64,000 nt of DNA from Fontibacillus phaseoli (lineage in GTDB: Bacteria; Bacillota; Bacilli; Paenibacillales; Paenibacillaceae). Every line of letters starts with the position of its first letter. Position 1 is the stretch's first letter. A program made the position numbers and the translations under genes. Positions 36,340 through 44,682 of this stretch are shown here, piece by piece. The notes under the pieces are model-generated. The model searched no databases and was not told the origin of the DNA. It worked only from the letters and a program-made list of their open reading frames with translations. The DNA lies in NCBI RefSeq assembly GCF_003337355.1, contig NZ_QPJW01000009.1:110280-174279 (forward strand). Direction: 5' to 3'.

Positions 36340-37275
36340 TCAGATCTGATAAACGAATTCAGCCATTTGATCTATATCGTATGGTGTTTCCTGATACACA
36401 TAGTAATTCAGCCAGTTGGAGAATAATAAATTCGCATGCGCTCTCCAAGTTGAAGCCGGAGTTTTGGAAGGGTCGTTATTCGGGTAATAGTTGACCGGCG
36501 GCTCGCTGTCGAGTCCTTTGGCGATATCCCGGTCATATTCCCATTTCAGGGAACAAGGGTCGTATTCCGAATGTCCGGTTACGAAAATCTGCTTGCCGTC
36601 CCGGGAAGCTACAAGATAAATGCCTGCATCTTCGGATTCCGCCAAGATCTCCAGCTCAGCAACAGCTTCGATATCTTCTCTCGCCACGTCCGTGTGGCGC
36701 GAATGCGGCACCTGGAATACCTCGTCGAAGCCGCGCAGCAGCTTTACATGCGGATTGTTGACACCGTGGGTGAATACGCCGAAGCATTTTTTCTCAAGCG
36801 GTACTTTCCGGACTCCGAAATGATAGTAAAGGCCCGCCTGGGAAGCCCAGCAAATGTGCATGGTCGACGTTACATGGGTTTTGCTCCATTCAAAGATTTC
36901 CTTTAACTCGTCCCAATAATTCACCTCTTCGAAAGCAAGCTGTTCGACCGGAGCACCCGTGACAATCATGCCGTCAAAACGGCGTCCTTTGATCTCGTCA
37001 AAGGTTTTATAGAACATTTCCAGATGCTCCGCGGATGTGTTCTTGGACGTATGGGACCGCGGGTGAAGCAAAACAATTTCCACCTGGAGCGGCGTATTGC
37101 CCAGCAGGCGCAAAATTTGCGATTCCGTCGTCTCCTTGGTCGGCATAAGATTAAGAATGGCAATTCTTAAGGGGCGGATATCTTGTTGATAAGCCCGGCT
37201 CTCGTCCATGACAAAAATATTTTCGTTCGATAGCACTTCCTTGGCCGGCAAATGATCCGGTACTTTAATCGGCAT
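36340..37275 (-). CDS. metA: homoserine O-acetyltransferase (MetA family)
   Basis: A 311-residue enzyme activating homoserine for methionine synthesis. The catalytic Cys142 ([10 protein letters not shown]), His235 and Glu237 (TGHSEYDP) align exactly with the known triad. Residue 111 is Glu (GAPVEQLAF); in MetA proteins a Glu here is associated with acetyl-CoA and a Gly with succinyl-CoA, so acetyl transfer is predicted. The start at 37275 follows AAAGGAGT by 7 bases. It is the first gene of metA-metI-metC, preceded by a SAM-I riboswitch. Confidence 0.95.
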   Translation of the reverse strand: MPIKVPDHLPAKEVLSNENIFVMDESRAYQQDIRPLRIAILNLMPTKETTESQILRLLGNTPLQVEIVLLHPRSHTSKNTSAEHLEMFYKTFDEIKGRRFDGMIVTGAPVEQLAFEEVNYWDELKEIFEWSKTHVTSTMHICWASQAGLYYHFGVRKVPLEKKCFGVFTHGVNNPHVKLLRGFDEVFQVPHSRHTDVAREDIEAVAELEILAESEDAGIYLVASRDGKQIFVTGHSEYDPCSLKWEYDRDIAKGLDSEPPVNYYPNNDPSKTPASTWRAHANLLFSNWLNYYVYQETPYDIDQMAEFVYQI

Positions 37276-37336
37276 AATGTCCACTCCTTTTGACGATTAG
37301 ACTGGAATTGGTTTTCCTGAAAGCGGGCGTGCAATA

Positions 37337-37525
37337 GAAAAAAGACCTCACTCCAAAAAAAGAGAAAGGTCATCATCTATTCCTGAATGCGCCTCTCTCA
37401 TCTCTCAGAGACCGTTAAGCTTCGGATTGAAGCTCCGCAGTTCTGCAAGAATTAGCACCGTGCGACATATCGCCGGTTGCCGGGTATCATCGGGCCAGTC
37501 CCTCCACCTACTCTTGATAAGAAAA
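37337..37525 (-). ncRNA. SAM-I (S-box) riboswitch of the met operon
   Basis: The minus strand carries the S-box core: CTTATCAAGAG, then GGTGGAGGGACTGGCCC and GATGATACCCGGCAACC. A terminator stem of GACCTTTCTC/GGAGTGAGGTC followed by TTTTTT (37373-37337) lies between aptamer and gene. With SAM bound, transcription stops; without it the antiterminator forms and metA-metI-metC is read. Confidence 0.96.
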
Positions 37526-37575
37526 TCGTCTTATTATTTTGTTGTTATGATTTAAATTTAAATATGCTGATTTTC

Positions 37576-37603
37576 ATTATACATGAAATTGCTTTTTTAA
37601 CAA
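37576..37603 (-). promoter_or_regulatory. met operon promoter
   Basis: On the minus strand TTGTTA (37603-37598) and TATAAT (37581-37576) are spaced by 16 bases, upstream of the S-box. Confidence 0.65.
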
Positions 37604-37637
37604 GTCATGCGCCCTTTTTTGTCCGCAACTTTTTGGC

Positions 37638-37667
37638 TTGAAACATTTCATCCCCCAGCGTTATACT
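37638..37667 (+). promoter_or_regulatory. corA promoter
   Basis: TTGAAA (37638-37643) and TATACT (37662-37667) are spaced by 18 bases. Transcription from here would give a leader of about 270 bases before the corA ATG. Confidence 0.6.
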
Positions 37668-37719
37668 AGACAAGTGTTTGAGAGGTAAATTTTATGACCA
37701 AAAAGAGGTGAATCCGAGA

Positions 37720-37836
37720 ATGGAAGGCGACCCGAGTCCGCAGTGTACTGTCCTGAAGCAACAATCGCATAGGAAACCGATCAGCAGGCGCCCTGCGGGA
37801 AGTCATGGGCACTTTCTTTTCCCGGTGTTTTCATAA
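37720..37836 (+). CDS. candidate 38-residue leader peptide in corA 5' region
   Basis: An open frame from ATG at 37720 to TAA at 37834 with a good AAGAGGTGA site 8 bases upstream. The peptide starts MEGDPSPQCTVLKQQSHRKP and ends GHFLFPVFS; it is rich in Pro, Arg, Ser and His and has no membrane segment. It ends about 108 bases before corA, in a leader full of hairpins. A leader peptide (corL) controls corA in Salmonella, so a similar role is conceivable. The peptide is unrelated in sequence and could be chance. Confidence 0.4.
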   Translation: MEGDPSPQCTVLKQQSHRKPISRRPAGSHGHFLFPVFS

Positions 37837-37882
37837 AACGCCTTTTTCGGCGTTCCCGCGCCGCCAGTCCTGATCACCTTCC

Positions 37883-37929
37883 TATGCTCAACCAAAACAG
37901 ATATGAGCATAACCGGCTGTTCCGGCCGG
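37883..37929 (+). promoter_or_regulatory. two hairpins directly before the corA ribosome site
   Basis: TATGCTCA/TGAGCATA (37883-37911) forms an 8-bp stem, and CCGGC/GCCGG (37913-37929) a second one; the ribosome site AAAGGGAGTGAAGGT follows at once. An AACGCC/GGCGTT hairpin lies further upstream near 37838-37856. None has a U-tract, so translational control or Rho-dependent termination is more likely than intrinsic termination. Confidence 0.5.
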
Positions 37930-37944
37930 AAAGGGAGTGAAGGT

Positions 37945-38880
37945 ATGAAAATCCGTCATGTGGTCGCCGGTGTATTTACGCCGGTAGAGGACGTGGAATT
38001 GACAACAACATCACCTGAGCAAGGGTTTTACTGGATCGACGCCGATGTCGACGATTTGGCACTGCTGCAGCCGCTGTTTTCGCTGCACGATCTCGCGGTG
38101 GAGGACTGTCTGACCGAAGAAGAGCAGCGTCCGAAAATCGAAACCTACGATAATCATTATTTTATTGTGGTCAACAGCATCCGTTATGATGATGAGGAAA
38201 TCTTTCTGCGGGCGCTTAACATTTTTCTGGGCCGGCATTATATCATTACAGTGACCAAGCAAAAAATCAACGAACTCCGTGCCGTCAAGCCGATCCTGTG
38301 GGAACAGGAAGTCAGCGAGCCCGACCGTTTCATGTATTATCTTATCGACTTGGTCGTTGACAATTACTTTATCGTCGGCGACCGGATCGAAGTCAAGATC
38401 GAGAAACTGGAAGAAGACATCCTCATGCACACCAAACGTTCGCATCTGAATGAAATTATCGGACTGCGAAGCGAAATATTGTGGCTTAAGAAAGTACTGG
38501 GCCCGCAAAAAGAAGTCATCAATATTTTAAACAAAAAAGATCTGCGCCTGATCGATGACCAGTTGCAGAAATATTTCAGCGACATCTATGAGAACGCCGT
38601 TAAGATCTCCGAAAACTTCGATATGTTCCGGGAACTCGTGGGGAACTTACGAGAAGCTTACCAGGCGGCCATCGCCAACCGGGCCAATGAAATTATGCGC
38701 GTGTTTACGGCGATTACGACGATCTTTATCCCGCTGACGTTGATTACCGGGATTTACGGAATGAACTTTGACAATATGCCGGAAATCCACTGGAAGTACA
38801 GTTACTATGTCGTCATTGGCATCATGATCGCACTTGGGGCGGGAATGTTCTATCTGTTCCGGAAACGCGACTGGATATGA
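37945..38880 (+). CDS. corA: CorA-family magnesium/divalent cation transporter
   Basis: A 311-residue channel protein. A large cytoplasmic alpha/beta and helical domain is followed by two C-terminal membrane helices. The family signature GMN is at 272-274 (IYGMNFDNMPE) and the protein ends in the basic tail RKRDW. It imports Mg2+, possibly Co2+ or Ni2+, as a pentamer. The start at 37945 follows AAGGGAGTGAAGGT; an in-frame ATG at 37903 lies inside a hairpin and would add 14 atypical residues. A long structured leader precedes it. Confidence 0.94.
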   Translation: MKIRHVVAGVFTPVEDVELTTTSPEQGFYWIDADVDDLALLQPLFSLHDLAVEDCLTEEEQRPKIETYDNHYFIVVNSIRYDDEEIFLRALNIFLGRHYIITVTKQKINELRAVKPILWEQEVSEPDRFMYYLIDLVVDNYFIVGDRIEVKIEKLEEDILMHTKRSHLNEIIGLRSEILWLKKVLGPQKEVINILNKKDLRLIDDQLQKYFSDIYENAVKISENFDMFRELVGNLREAYQAAIANRANEIMRVFTAITTIFIPLTLITGIYGMNFDNMPEIHWKYSYYVVIGIMIALGAGMFYLFRKRDWI

Positions 38881-38920
38881 ACGGCATGCGGAGTAATGTT
38901 ACCGTTTGACACAATACAGC

Positions 38921-38975
38921 AAGCGCCGGTTTCCGATGAATCCACTTCAGGATTTTCCGGAAACCGGCGCTTTTT
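38921..38975 (+). terminator. corA terminator
   Basis: Fourteen-base perfect arms AAGCGCCGGTTTCC/GGAAACCGGCGCTT with an inner AATCC/GGATT pair, followed by TTTTT. Confidence 0.9.
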
Positions 38976-39007
38976 CGTTCTATGACGGTGGCGCGTTTGT
39001 GCCGGGA

Positions 39008-40018
39008 TTAACCCGCTTTTGGCGCATTCTCCTTCTGCCGCCGGTAAGAAATGCGAATCAGCCGCAATTTTTCATAAAGCTGTTCCACCCCTCCGCCCTC
39101 AATCGCCTCCTGATCGTAGACGCGCTGCAATACCGGCTTTAGGAAATGATCACCGAGTTCCTCGAAGGCCTTCCATACCGCCGATTGCTGTTCCTTCGGC
39201 ATGTTCTGGATCTCTAACTGTACTACGGCATCCGTCGTATATCCATCCTTCTCCAGCAATTCAAGCAATTCCACTGCCTCCCTGCGTTCGAGACCCGTCC
39301 GGTTGCAGATTCCTTCGAGATCCAGACCTTGGGCAAGCGACTCCAGCACCATGCGGCGCAAGCTGAATTTCTCCATTTCCAGCCGGAACTTGGCCTCCTT
39401 CTGTTTATACATCCAGGTACGGAATACATCCTCGTCGATCTCCCGCTCCACCCAATCCAGCGGAAAGTCTCCCGGTCGTTCCTCCCCTTGGGCTTGCACC
39501 ATTTCCAGAAGATCAGGTCCATATTCCGTTGCTTTGCTTTCCCCTAACCCGGGGAGCTGAAGCAATTCCTCGACGGTTCTCGGGCGGAACACGCTGATGA
39601 GCTTCAGGAGCCGGTTGCTTGCGATCATATAAGGTGCCTTGCGGTCAGCAGCTGCTTTCTTTCGCCGCCATACACAGAGTTCGTTATACAACCCCTCATT
39701 GCCGTGCTGCTCGCTATAACAAATAAGCTTCTGTGCCGCCATCCCACGCCCGTGAAACTCTTCTCTCTCATCCCAAATCCCTTCGATCACCGGCCGGTAG
39801 CCTTCCCCCATCTTGACGACAAGACGGTGCCGGTACACATGCAGCATCTCGGACCAGGAGCCGCCTTCATACCAAACGGTCTCCTGCTCCTCACTCCCGG
39901 TGATTTCGTTCCAGCCCATCCGCCATATGCCTTCATCTTCCCCGATCCATACCTGGGCCCCGTCGGAAACCGCCCCGTCCTCTTGCTTTTCCAAGCTGTT
40001 CAAAAAAACGATCCTCAT
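39008..40018 (-). CDS. HRDC-domain protein of unknown function
   Basis: A 336-residue cytoplasmic protein. Residues from about 105 to 180 form an HRDC domain (LCVWRRKKAAADRKAPYMIA, then LQLPGLGESKATEYG), the nucleic-acid-binding module of RecQ and RNase D. The N-terminal 100 residues are acidic and unassigned. The C-terminal part is helical and ends with a basic segment. No helicase or nuclease motif is present. I place the start at the ATG at 40018, 7 bases after GGAGGG. Its promoter is separated from it by a terminator-like hairpin. Confidence 0.83.
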   Translation of the reverse strand: MRIVFLNSLEKQEDGAVSDGAQVWIGEDEGIWRMGWNEITGSEEQETVWYEGGSWSEMLHVYRHRLVVKMGEGYRPVIEGIWDEREEFHGRGMAAQKLICYSEQHGNEGLYNELCVWRRKKAAADRKAPYMIASNRLLKLISVFRPRTVEELLQLPGLGESKATEYGPDLLEMVQAQGEERPGDFPLDWVEREIDEDVFRTWMYKQKEAKFRLEMEKFSLRRMVLESLAQGLDLEGICNRTGLERREAVELLELLEKDGYTTDAVVQLEIQNMPKEQQSAVWKAFEELGDHFLKPVLQRVYDQEAIEGGGVEQLYEKLRLIRISYRRQKENAPKAG

Positions 40019-40073
40019 TTCATTACCCTCCTTAATCACTGTCAGCATCGACCGGTTCATGTTTCAGGCACGC

Positions 40074-40112
40074 AAAAAAGCACCCCTCCTGAATGAATCA
40101 AGAGAGGTGCTT
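40074..40112 (-). terminator. promoter-proximal terminator, candidate attenuator of HRDC gene
   Basis: On the minus strand AAGCACC/GGTGCTT arms, extended by CTC/GAG pairing, are followed by six T residues. The hairpin begins about 20 bases after the expected transcript start and ends about 55 bases before the HRDC gene's ATG. No gene lies between promoter and hairpin. Confidence 0.65.
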
Positions 40113-40138
40113 CCCCTAGTCGTATACTGTTATTCCTA

Positions 40139-40166
40139 ATCATACCATTTTTTGTTTCGCTGTCAA
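40139..40166 (-). promoter_or_regulatory. promoter of HRDC gene
   Basis: On the minus strand consensus TTGACA (40166-40161) and TATGAT (40144-40139) are spaced by 16 bases. Confidence 0.65.
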
Positions 40167-40242
40167 TCGTTATCATTTCCCCGCCGCTCTCTTTTTCGGA
40201 TATAATGACAGAAGACAACAAGTATCCGAGGAGGCCTTGCCA

Positions 40243-40551
40243 ATGACTGAACCTGAACCTAATCAGGAACTGGATTTTTTATCCGATAGTACGGAAAATA
40301 CTTCAACCCGCTTCGTTACGTTTATCGGCAACTCCCTAAAGCGGTTTGATCTGGCGGTTACCACCACCAACCGCTTCTACGGAAAAAAACTCATTATCGA
40401 TCTTCAAAACGGCAAAACTGCCATCCTGGGGACGGACGATTTGGAGGAAGAAGGCTACTTGGAGCATGTTTTCGGTCTAAATGAAGAGGAAAGCGGAGAA
40501 CTCCGGACTTTCCTGTATCAGGTTGTGGGCGAAGCTTATTTTACGGACTGA
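40243..40551 (+). CDS. DUF3055-like small protein
   Basis: A 102-residue acidic protein. The central block TRFVTFIGNSLKRFDLAVTT, the FYGKKLIIDLQNGKTAILG segment and DDLEEEGYLEHVFGLNEEE resemble the DUF3055 family found in Bacilli, whose function is unknown. GAGGAGG lies 8 bases before the ATG, and a TATAAT is at 40201-40206. It is a single gene, divergent from the HRDC gene. Confidence 0.65.
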   Translation: MTEPEPNQELDFLSDSTENTSTRFVTFIGNSLKRFDLAVTTTNRFYGKKLIIDLQNGKTAILGTDDLEEEGYLEHVFGLNEEESGELRTFLYQVVGEAYFTD

Positions 40552-40586
40552 ATCTACCGCGGACTCGCCGGATGAATCATTAGGGA

Positions 40587-41267
40587 TCAAATCTCTCGCT
40601 CCGTCCGGGATCCGCAAAACGCCAACAATAGAAACGAGATCAAAATCATCAGGCCGGCCCAAGCCCAGGCGGACGACGTATCGCCGGATTCAACCGCCAT
40701 ATAAATCGCCGTCGGCAGCGTCTGCGTTCTGCCGGGAATATTACCGGCAAGCATTAATGTCGCGCCAAACTCGCCGAGCGCTCTCGTAAAAGACAGCACG
40801 AACGCAGTTACGAGCGTACGCTGGGCAAGCGGAATCGCGATCCACAGCAGAACCTGCCATTCGGAGGCACCCATCGACCGGCCGGCTGACAGCAAATCCC
40901 GGTCGATGGACAAAAATCCGGCTTTCGCCGATTGATATCCCAAAGGGAAGGCAACAATGGACGCGGCGAGCACGGCGGCGCCCCATGAAAACACGATCGG
41001 CATACCGGCCAATGCCTCAAACAGTTTTCCGACCGGACTGCGGCGGCCGAACGCCATCAGCAGCAGGAAGCCGACAACGGTCGGGGGCAAAACCATGGGC
41101 AGCATGAATACCGTTTCCAGGATCATTTTACCCCGGAATTTTTTACGGGACATGACCCAGGCTGCATAGCCTGATATCAAAAAAGCGATTATGCCCGCCA
41201 GCAGCGATACTTTTAGCGACAAACCGACAGGCGACCAAAAATCGCTCCACTCCATGGACGGCCTCAC
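40587..41267 (-). CDS. modB: molybdate ABC transporter permease
   Basis: A 226-residue membrane protein of the ModB/CysW type with about five spans and the EAA-like loop GRSMGASEWQVLLWIAIPLA. LPTAIYMAVESGD near the end is typical. It overlaps modA by 4 bases (GTGA). No modC ATPase gene follows before the next, unrelated gene, so the ATPase must be encoded elsewhere or shared. The start is GTG at 41267. Confidence 0.93.
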   Translation of the reverse strand: MRPSMEWSDFWSPVGLSLKVSLLAGIIAFLISGYAAWVMSRKKFRGKMILETVFMLPMVLPPTVVGFLLLMAFGRRSPVGKLFEALAGMPIVFSWGAAVLAASIVAFPLGYQSAKAGFLSIDRDLLSAGRSMGASEWQVLLWIAIPLAQRTLVTAFVLSFTRALGEFGATLMLAGNIPGRTQTLPTAIYMAVESGDTSSAWAWAGLMILISFLLLAFCGSRTEREI

Positions 41268-42115
41268 TCGGTAACGGTGAACCCGTGACTTGCGAACACG
41301 TCGCGAGCTTCCGCGGTTTGCAGAAACTTCAAGAACTGACCGGCTTCGTCAAGATGTTTGGTAGCCGTCACGATTCCGGCCGGATATACGATGGGAGCAT
41401 GGCTTTTCTCGTCCACGACGAGCGCCGTGTTCACTTTGTCGGAAAGCTTGGCATCGCTCTCGTACACAAAACCGGCATCCGCATTCCCGGATTCCACATA
41501 GGTCAATACCTGAGTCACATCCTTGGCAAACACCATTTTAGATTGAAGCGCATCCCATAATTGCGCGTATTCGAGCGATTCCTTCGTATAGGAACCCGCT
41601 GGTACTACTTCAGGTTCGCCAAGCGCGATTTTGCCAAAACCGTTATCCTTTAGGGCTTCCAAGTCTTTAGGAACTATCGCGGCATCGGACGGAACAATCA
41701 GAACCAGGCGATTTTGCAGCAAATCGATCTTGCTGTCCGCGTTAACGAACTTGCCGTCGATCAGGGCGTTCATTTGTTTTTGTCCGGCGGACAGGAATAA
41801 ATCGGCGGGAGCGCCTTGCTCAATTTGCTTTTGCAGAGAGCCTGATGCACCGAAATTCATGGTCAGCGTTACATTCCCATGTTCTTTTTTGTACAAGGAA
41901 GCAAGCTCTTCCATACTGTCTTTAAGACTGGCCGCAGCTGAAATTGTCAGCGTAACCTGACTCTTCGGCTCCGCGTCTACCTGTTGGGTAGTATTGTCAC
42001 CCGCTGCGTTTCCCGTGGTGTTACCCGTACTGCCGCAAGCGGACAAGACTCCGACCAGCAGAAGCAAGCAGACTAGGGACCGGCCTCGAACCGAAATTTT
42101 CTGAACCATCGACAT
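41264..42115 (-). CDS. modA: molybdate-binding lipoprotein
   Basis: A 283-residue lipoprotein. The signal peptide LVCLLLLVGVLSAC carries the lipobox Cys, and a Thr/Asn/Gly linker precedes the ModA fold (ISAAASLKDSMEELASLY, NFGASGSLQKQIEQGAPADLF). It binds molybdate or tungstate outside the membrane. The ATG at 42115 follows GGAGG by 7 bases. It starts a modA-modB unit divergent from a regulator with a periplasmic-binding-type sensor domain. Confidence 0.93.
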   Translation of the reverse strand: MSMVQKISVRGRSLVCLLLLVGVLSACGSTGNTTGNAAGDNTTQQVDAEPKSQVTLTISAAASLKDSMEELASLYKKEHGNVTLTMNFGASGSLQKQIEQGAPADLFLSAGQKQMNALIDGKFVNADSKIDLLQNRLVLIVPSDAAIVPKDLEALKDNGFGKIALGEPEVVPAGSYTKESLEYAQLWDALQSKMVFAKDVTQVLTYVESGNADAGFVYESDAKLSDKVNTALVVDEKSHAPIVYPAGIVTATKHLDEAGQFLKFLQTAEARDVFASHGFTVTE

Positions 42116-42231
42116 AAAAACTCCTCCGATCCAATATGTAATGAATTTTATTTTTATATTTTATTATATCTAGATATATTTGAACATAATTAATTATAAT
42201 TAGACATAATATTGTCAATTGGAGGATATCC
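42116..42231. promoter_or_regulatory. AT-rich divergent control region of modAB and its regulator
   Basis: The 116-base gap is very AT-rich. It holds the perfect 14-bp palindrome TATATCTAGATATA (42165-42178), a candidate operator, and a TTGACA on the minus strand (42218-42213) for modAB without a well-spaced -10 box. A TTGAAC/CATAAT pair for the plus strand has a long 19-base spacer. Confidence 0.5.
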
Positions 42232-43254
42232 ATGAACGAAGTCTCTTATACTACCGAGGAAGTCGCCAAACTGCTGAAAGTCTCCAAATTAACCGTGTAT
42301 GACCTGATCAAAAAAGGAGAGCTTCCCGCTTACCGGGTAGGCAAGCAGATGCGGGTGGATGCGGATGATCTTGAAATGTATAAGCAGAACGCGAAAAGCG
42401 GAAATAGCACATATGCGGCAATTCGCGCCAAGGGGAAGCTGGCAACCGTCAAGCGGACAGTTTCGCATATGCAGGAATTCCGCGAGGAAGATCCGAATCT
42501 TCCCGGTCAAACCCAAATCTCCGGGGCCTTGGTCATCACCGGTCAGGATCTTAGCCTTGATGTACTGGCCAAACATCTGGAACGCGCGAATCCGTCACTC
42601 CGGCCGCTTCGCTCGCATGACGGAAGCCTGGACAGTCTGATCTCCATGTATCACGGCAAGAGCGATATCGTCAGTACCCATCTGCTGGACGGAATCAGCG
42701 GCGAATACAACATTCCGTATATAACAAGAATACTCACCGGTCATTCTTACGTCGTCGTCAATTTACTGCAGCGCCAAGCCGGGCTGTACGTGCGACAAGG
42801 CAACCCCAAACAATTGAATACATGGGCGGATTTAAGCCGGCCCGGCATCCGGTTAATCAATCGTGAAATCGGCTCCGGGGCCCGCGTTCTGCTGGATGAG
42901 CAACTGCGTGCTCATGGCATTGACCGCTCCGGTATCGAGGGATATGATGACGTGGAAACGAGTCACTTGGCCGTCGCAGGCAAAGTCTCGTCCGGTCAGG
43001 CAGACTTGGGGGTCGGGATCGAAAATGCAGTATCCCTGATCAGCACCGTCGATTTCGTGCCTCTGATCAAGGAGCGCTATGACTTGGTTGTGCTAAAAAG
43101 CAAACAAAATACCGCCTGGATTCAACTGCTCCTTCAAACCTTGCGGTCCCCCGAGTTTCGGCAGGAGCTGTCTTCCATTCGCGGTTATGATTTATCGTTG
43201 ACCGGAACCGTTTTATACGACACCGAAGATGACTTCCCTACCTTTAAGGGATAA
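42232..43254 (+). CDS. one-component regulator: excisionase-type HTH plus periplasmic-binding-like domain
   Basis: A 340-residue protein. Residues 5-52 are a MerR/excisionase-type helix-turn-helix (YTTEEVAKLLKVSKLTVYDL). After a linker, residues 95-325 form a PBP-like domain of the type found in ModE-substitute regulators (LVITGQDLSLDVLAKHLE, GIRLINREIGSGARVLLDEQ, GQADLGVGIENA). It would sense molybdate or tungstate directly and control the divergent modAB. GGAGG lies 7 bases before the ATG. Such regulators are known as an alternative to ModE. The ligand here is inferred from context. Confidence 0.85.
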   Translation: MNEVSYTTEEVAKLLKVSKLTVYDLIKKGELPAYRVGKQMRVDADDLEMYKQNAKSGNSTYAAIRAKGKLATVKRTVSHMQEFREEDPNLPGQTQISGALVITGQDLSLDVLAKHLERANPSLRPLRSHDGSLDSLISMYHGKSDIVSTHLLDGISGEYNIPYITRILTGHSYVVVNLLQRQAGLYVRQGNPKQLNTWADLSRPGIRLINREIGSGARVLLDEQLRAHGIDRSGIEGYDDVETSHLAVAGKVSSGQADLGVGIENAVSLISTVDFVPLIKERYDLVVLKSKQNTAWIQLLLQTLRSPEFRQELSSIRGYDLSLTGTVLYDTEDDFPTFKG

Positions 43255-43264
43255 ACATCTATAC

Positions 43265-43303
43265 AAAAGGGCCTCGTTGGGTTAATTCCAACGAGGCCCT
43301 TTT
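43265..43303. terminator. bidirectional terminator
   Basis: Sixteen-base perfect arms AAAAGGGCCTCGTTGG/CCAACGAGGCCCTTTT between two convergent genes, A-rich on one side and T-rich on the other. Confidence 0.92.
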
Positions 43304-43343
43304 ATTGGTTTGACCCACGGCGATTCTGGCCCAAGCCCTTATT

Positions 43344-44240
43344 TTACGGCGTTGCCGCCAATCCCATTAAAGTGCTGATGCTCGCCATTTCCAATTCTTC
43401 GAATTTGGACGCGACCACCACATGGTTCAGCTCCAGACGGCAGGAATCCGAATTGCACAGAAGCTCGACGTCGCAGCGGATTTCAGCGAGCTGTCTCGAC
43501 AGATGGAGCATCTCCAGATCGCTTTCGATTTTCGTGCGCACCGATTTGGACAGGCTGTCCAGATTTTCCAGGATGCCTTGTACGGAACCGTATTCCTGGA
43601 CAAGCTTCAACGCCGTTTTCTCGCCGATCCCGCGGACGCCGGGGTAGTTGTCGCTCGTATCGCCCATCAGCCCCTTCAGGTCGATAATCTGGCCCGGAGT
43701 CAGCTGCTTTTCCTGCATCAGGCTTTCCGGAGTGTAGACCATGTAGTTGCCATGTCCTTTTTTCATGATAATAACGCTCGTGCGTTCACTGACTAACTGC
43801 AGCATATCATGATCTCCGGTCAGGATGAGCACGTCCATATCCTCCCTGAATTTGGCCGCCAGCGTGCCTATGCAGTCATCGGCTTCGTATCCCGGACAGC
43901 TGATGTTCGGAATGCCCAAACTCTCCATCACGTCCCGGATAACGGAAAACTGCGGAATCAAGTCGTCCGGCGCCTCGGAACGGTTGCCTTTGTAAGCCGT
44001 AAACTGCTCTGTCCGGAATGTTTTGCTGCCGAGATCCCAACAGCAGGCGATATGACTCGGAGCAAATTTCTGTACCGCGTCCCAAAAGTACCGCATAAAC
44101 CCGTAAATCGCATTCGTCGGAAGACCGGCCTTGGTTCGCCGGATATACCCCGTAGCGGCAGATGCATAATAGGCGCGAAACATCAGCGCCATACCGTCAA
44201 CCAGCAGAATGCTTTCTTTGTTGTTCTGTCCGAGAGTCAT
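43344..44240 (-). CDS. stand-alone 5'-3' exonuclease (FEN-like, YpcP type)
   Basis: A 298-residue protein equivalent to the 5'-3' exonuclease domain of DNA polymerase I. It has the conserved acidic sites LLVDGMALMFRAYY, GYEADDCIGTLA, TGDHDMLQLV and GLMGDTSDNYPGVRGIGEKTA, the last being the helix-hairpin-helix/H3TH region. B. subtilis carries a similar single-domain protein. It removes RNA primers and 5' flaps. The start at 44240 gives the family N-terminus after GGGGAGCG. Confidence 0.9.
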   Translation of the reverse strand: MTLGQNNKESILLVDGMALMFRAYYASAATGYIRRTKAGLPTNAIYGFMRYFWDAVQKFAPSHIACCWDLGSKTFRTEQFTAYKGNRSEAPDDLIPQFSVIRDVMESLGIPNISCPGYEADDCIGTLAAKFREDMDVLILTGDHDMLQLVSERTSVIIMKKGHGNYMVYTPESLMQEKQLTPGQIIDLKGLMGDTSDNYPGVRGIGEKTALKLVQEYGSVQGILENLDSLSKSVRTKIESDLEMLHLSRQLAEIRCDVELLCNSDSCRLELNHVVVASKFEELEMASISTLMGLAATP

Positions 44241-44290
44241 GGTTCGCTCCCCTTTCTGCGTGAAAATCAACAAGTGTAAACAACGCTAAC

Positions 44291-44659
44291 TTATTTTTTA
44301 TTTCCCCATGCCTGATCGTATGCCTCTTCTTTGAAACCCACGGTTACTGTCTTTCCGTCAGATACCAATGGCCGCTTTATCAGCATCCCGTTTGAAGATA
44401 GCAGTTTAATTTGTTCTTCCACTGGCATGGACGGCAACTTGTCCTTTAGCGCCAATTCTTTGTATACCTCGCCGCTGGTGTTAAAAAATTTCTTTAACTC
44501 CAATCCGCTGAGCCCTACCATTTCGGAAAGCTCGGACGGGCCGGGCGGGGTCTCCTTGATATTTCTCAGCTCAAGGTGATGTCCCCGAGCTTCAAGCCAT
44601 TTAACGGCCTTGCGGCAGGTATCGCAAGGCGGATATCGATACACGATCAAATTACTCAT
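44291..44659 (-). CDS. Spx/ArsC-family thioredoxin-fold protein, YusI-like
   Basis: A 122-residue protein of the ArsC/Spx/MgsR group. CDTC at residues 12-15 gives a CxxC redox pair, as in Spx. RPLVSDGKTVTVGFKEEAYDQ is typical of the C-terminal part. It could be a redox-active reductase or a Spx-like regulator; YusI, the closest match by layout, has no assigned role. The gene lies 23 bases downstream of the pseudouridine synthase gene. Confidence 0.85.
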   Translation of the reverse strand: MSNLIVYRYPPCDTCRKAVKWLEARGHHLELRNIKETPPGPSELSEMVGLSGLELKKFFNTSGEVYKELALKDKLPSMPVEEQIKLLSSNGMLIKRPLVSDGKTVTVGFKEEAYDQAWGNKK

Positions 44660-44682
44660 TTTAAACGGTCACCTTCACTTTC

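Noticed and set aside
37674..37944. M-box (ykoK) magnesium riboswitch in the corA leader
   Set aside because: The conserved M-box blocks, such as GTTAGGTGAGGCTCC and the following CTGCCC, are absent.
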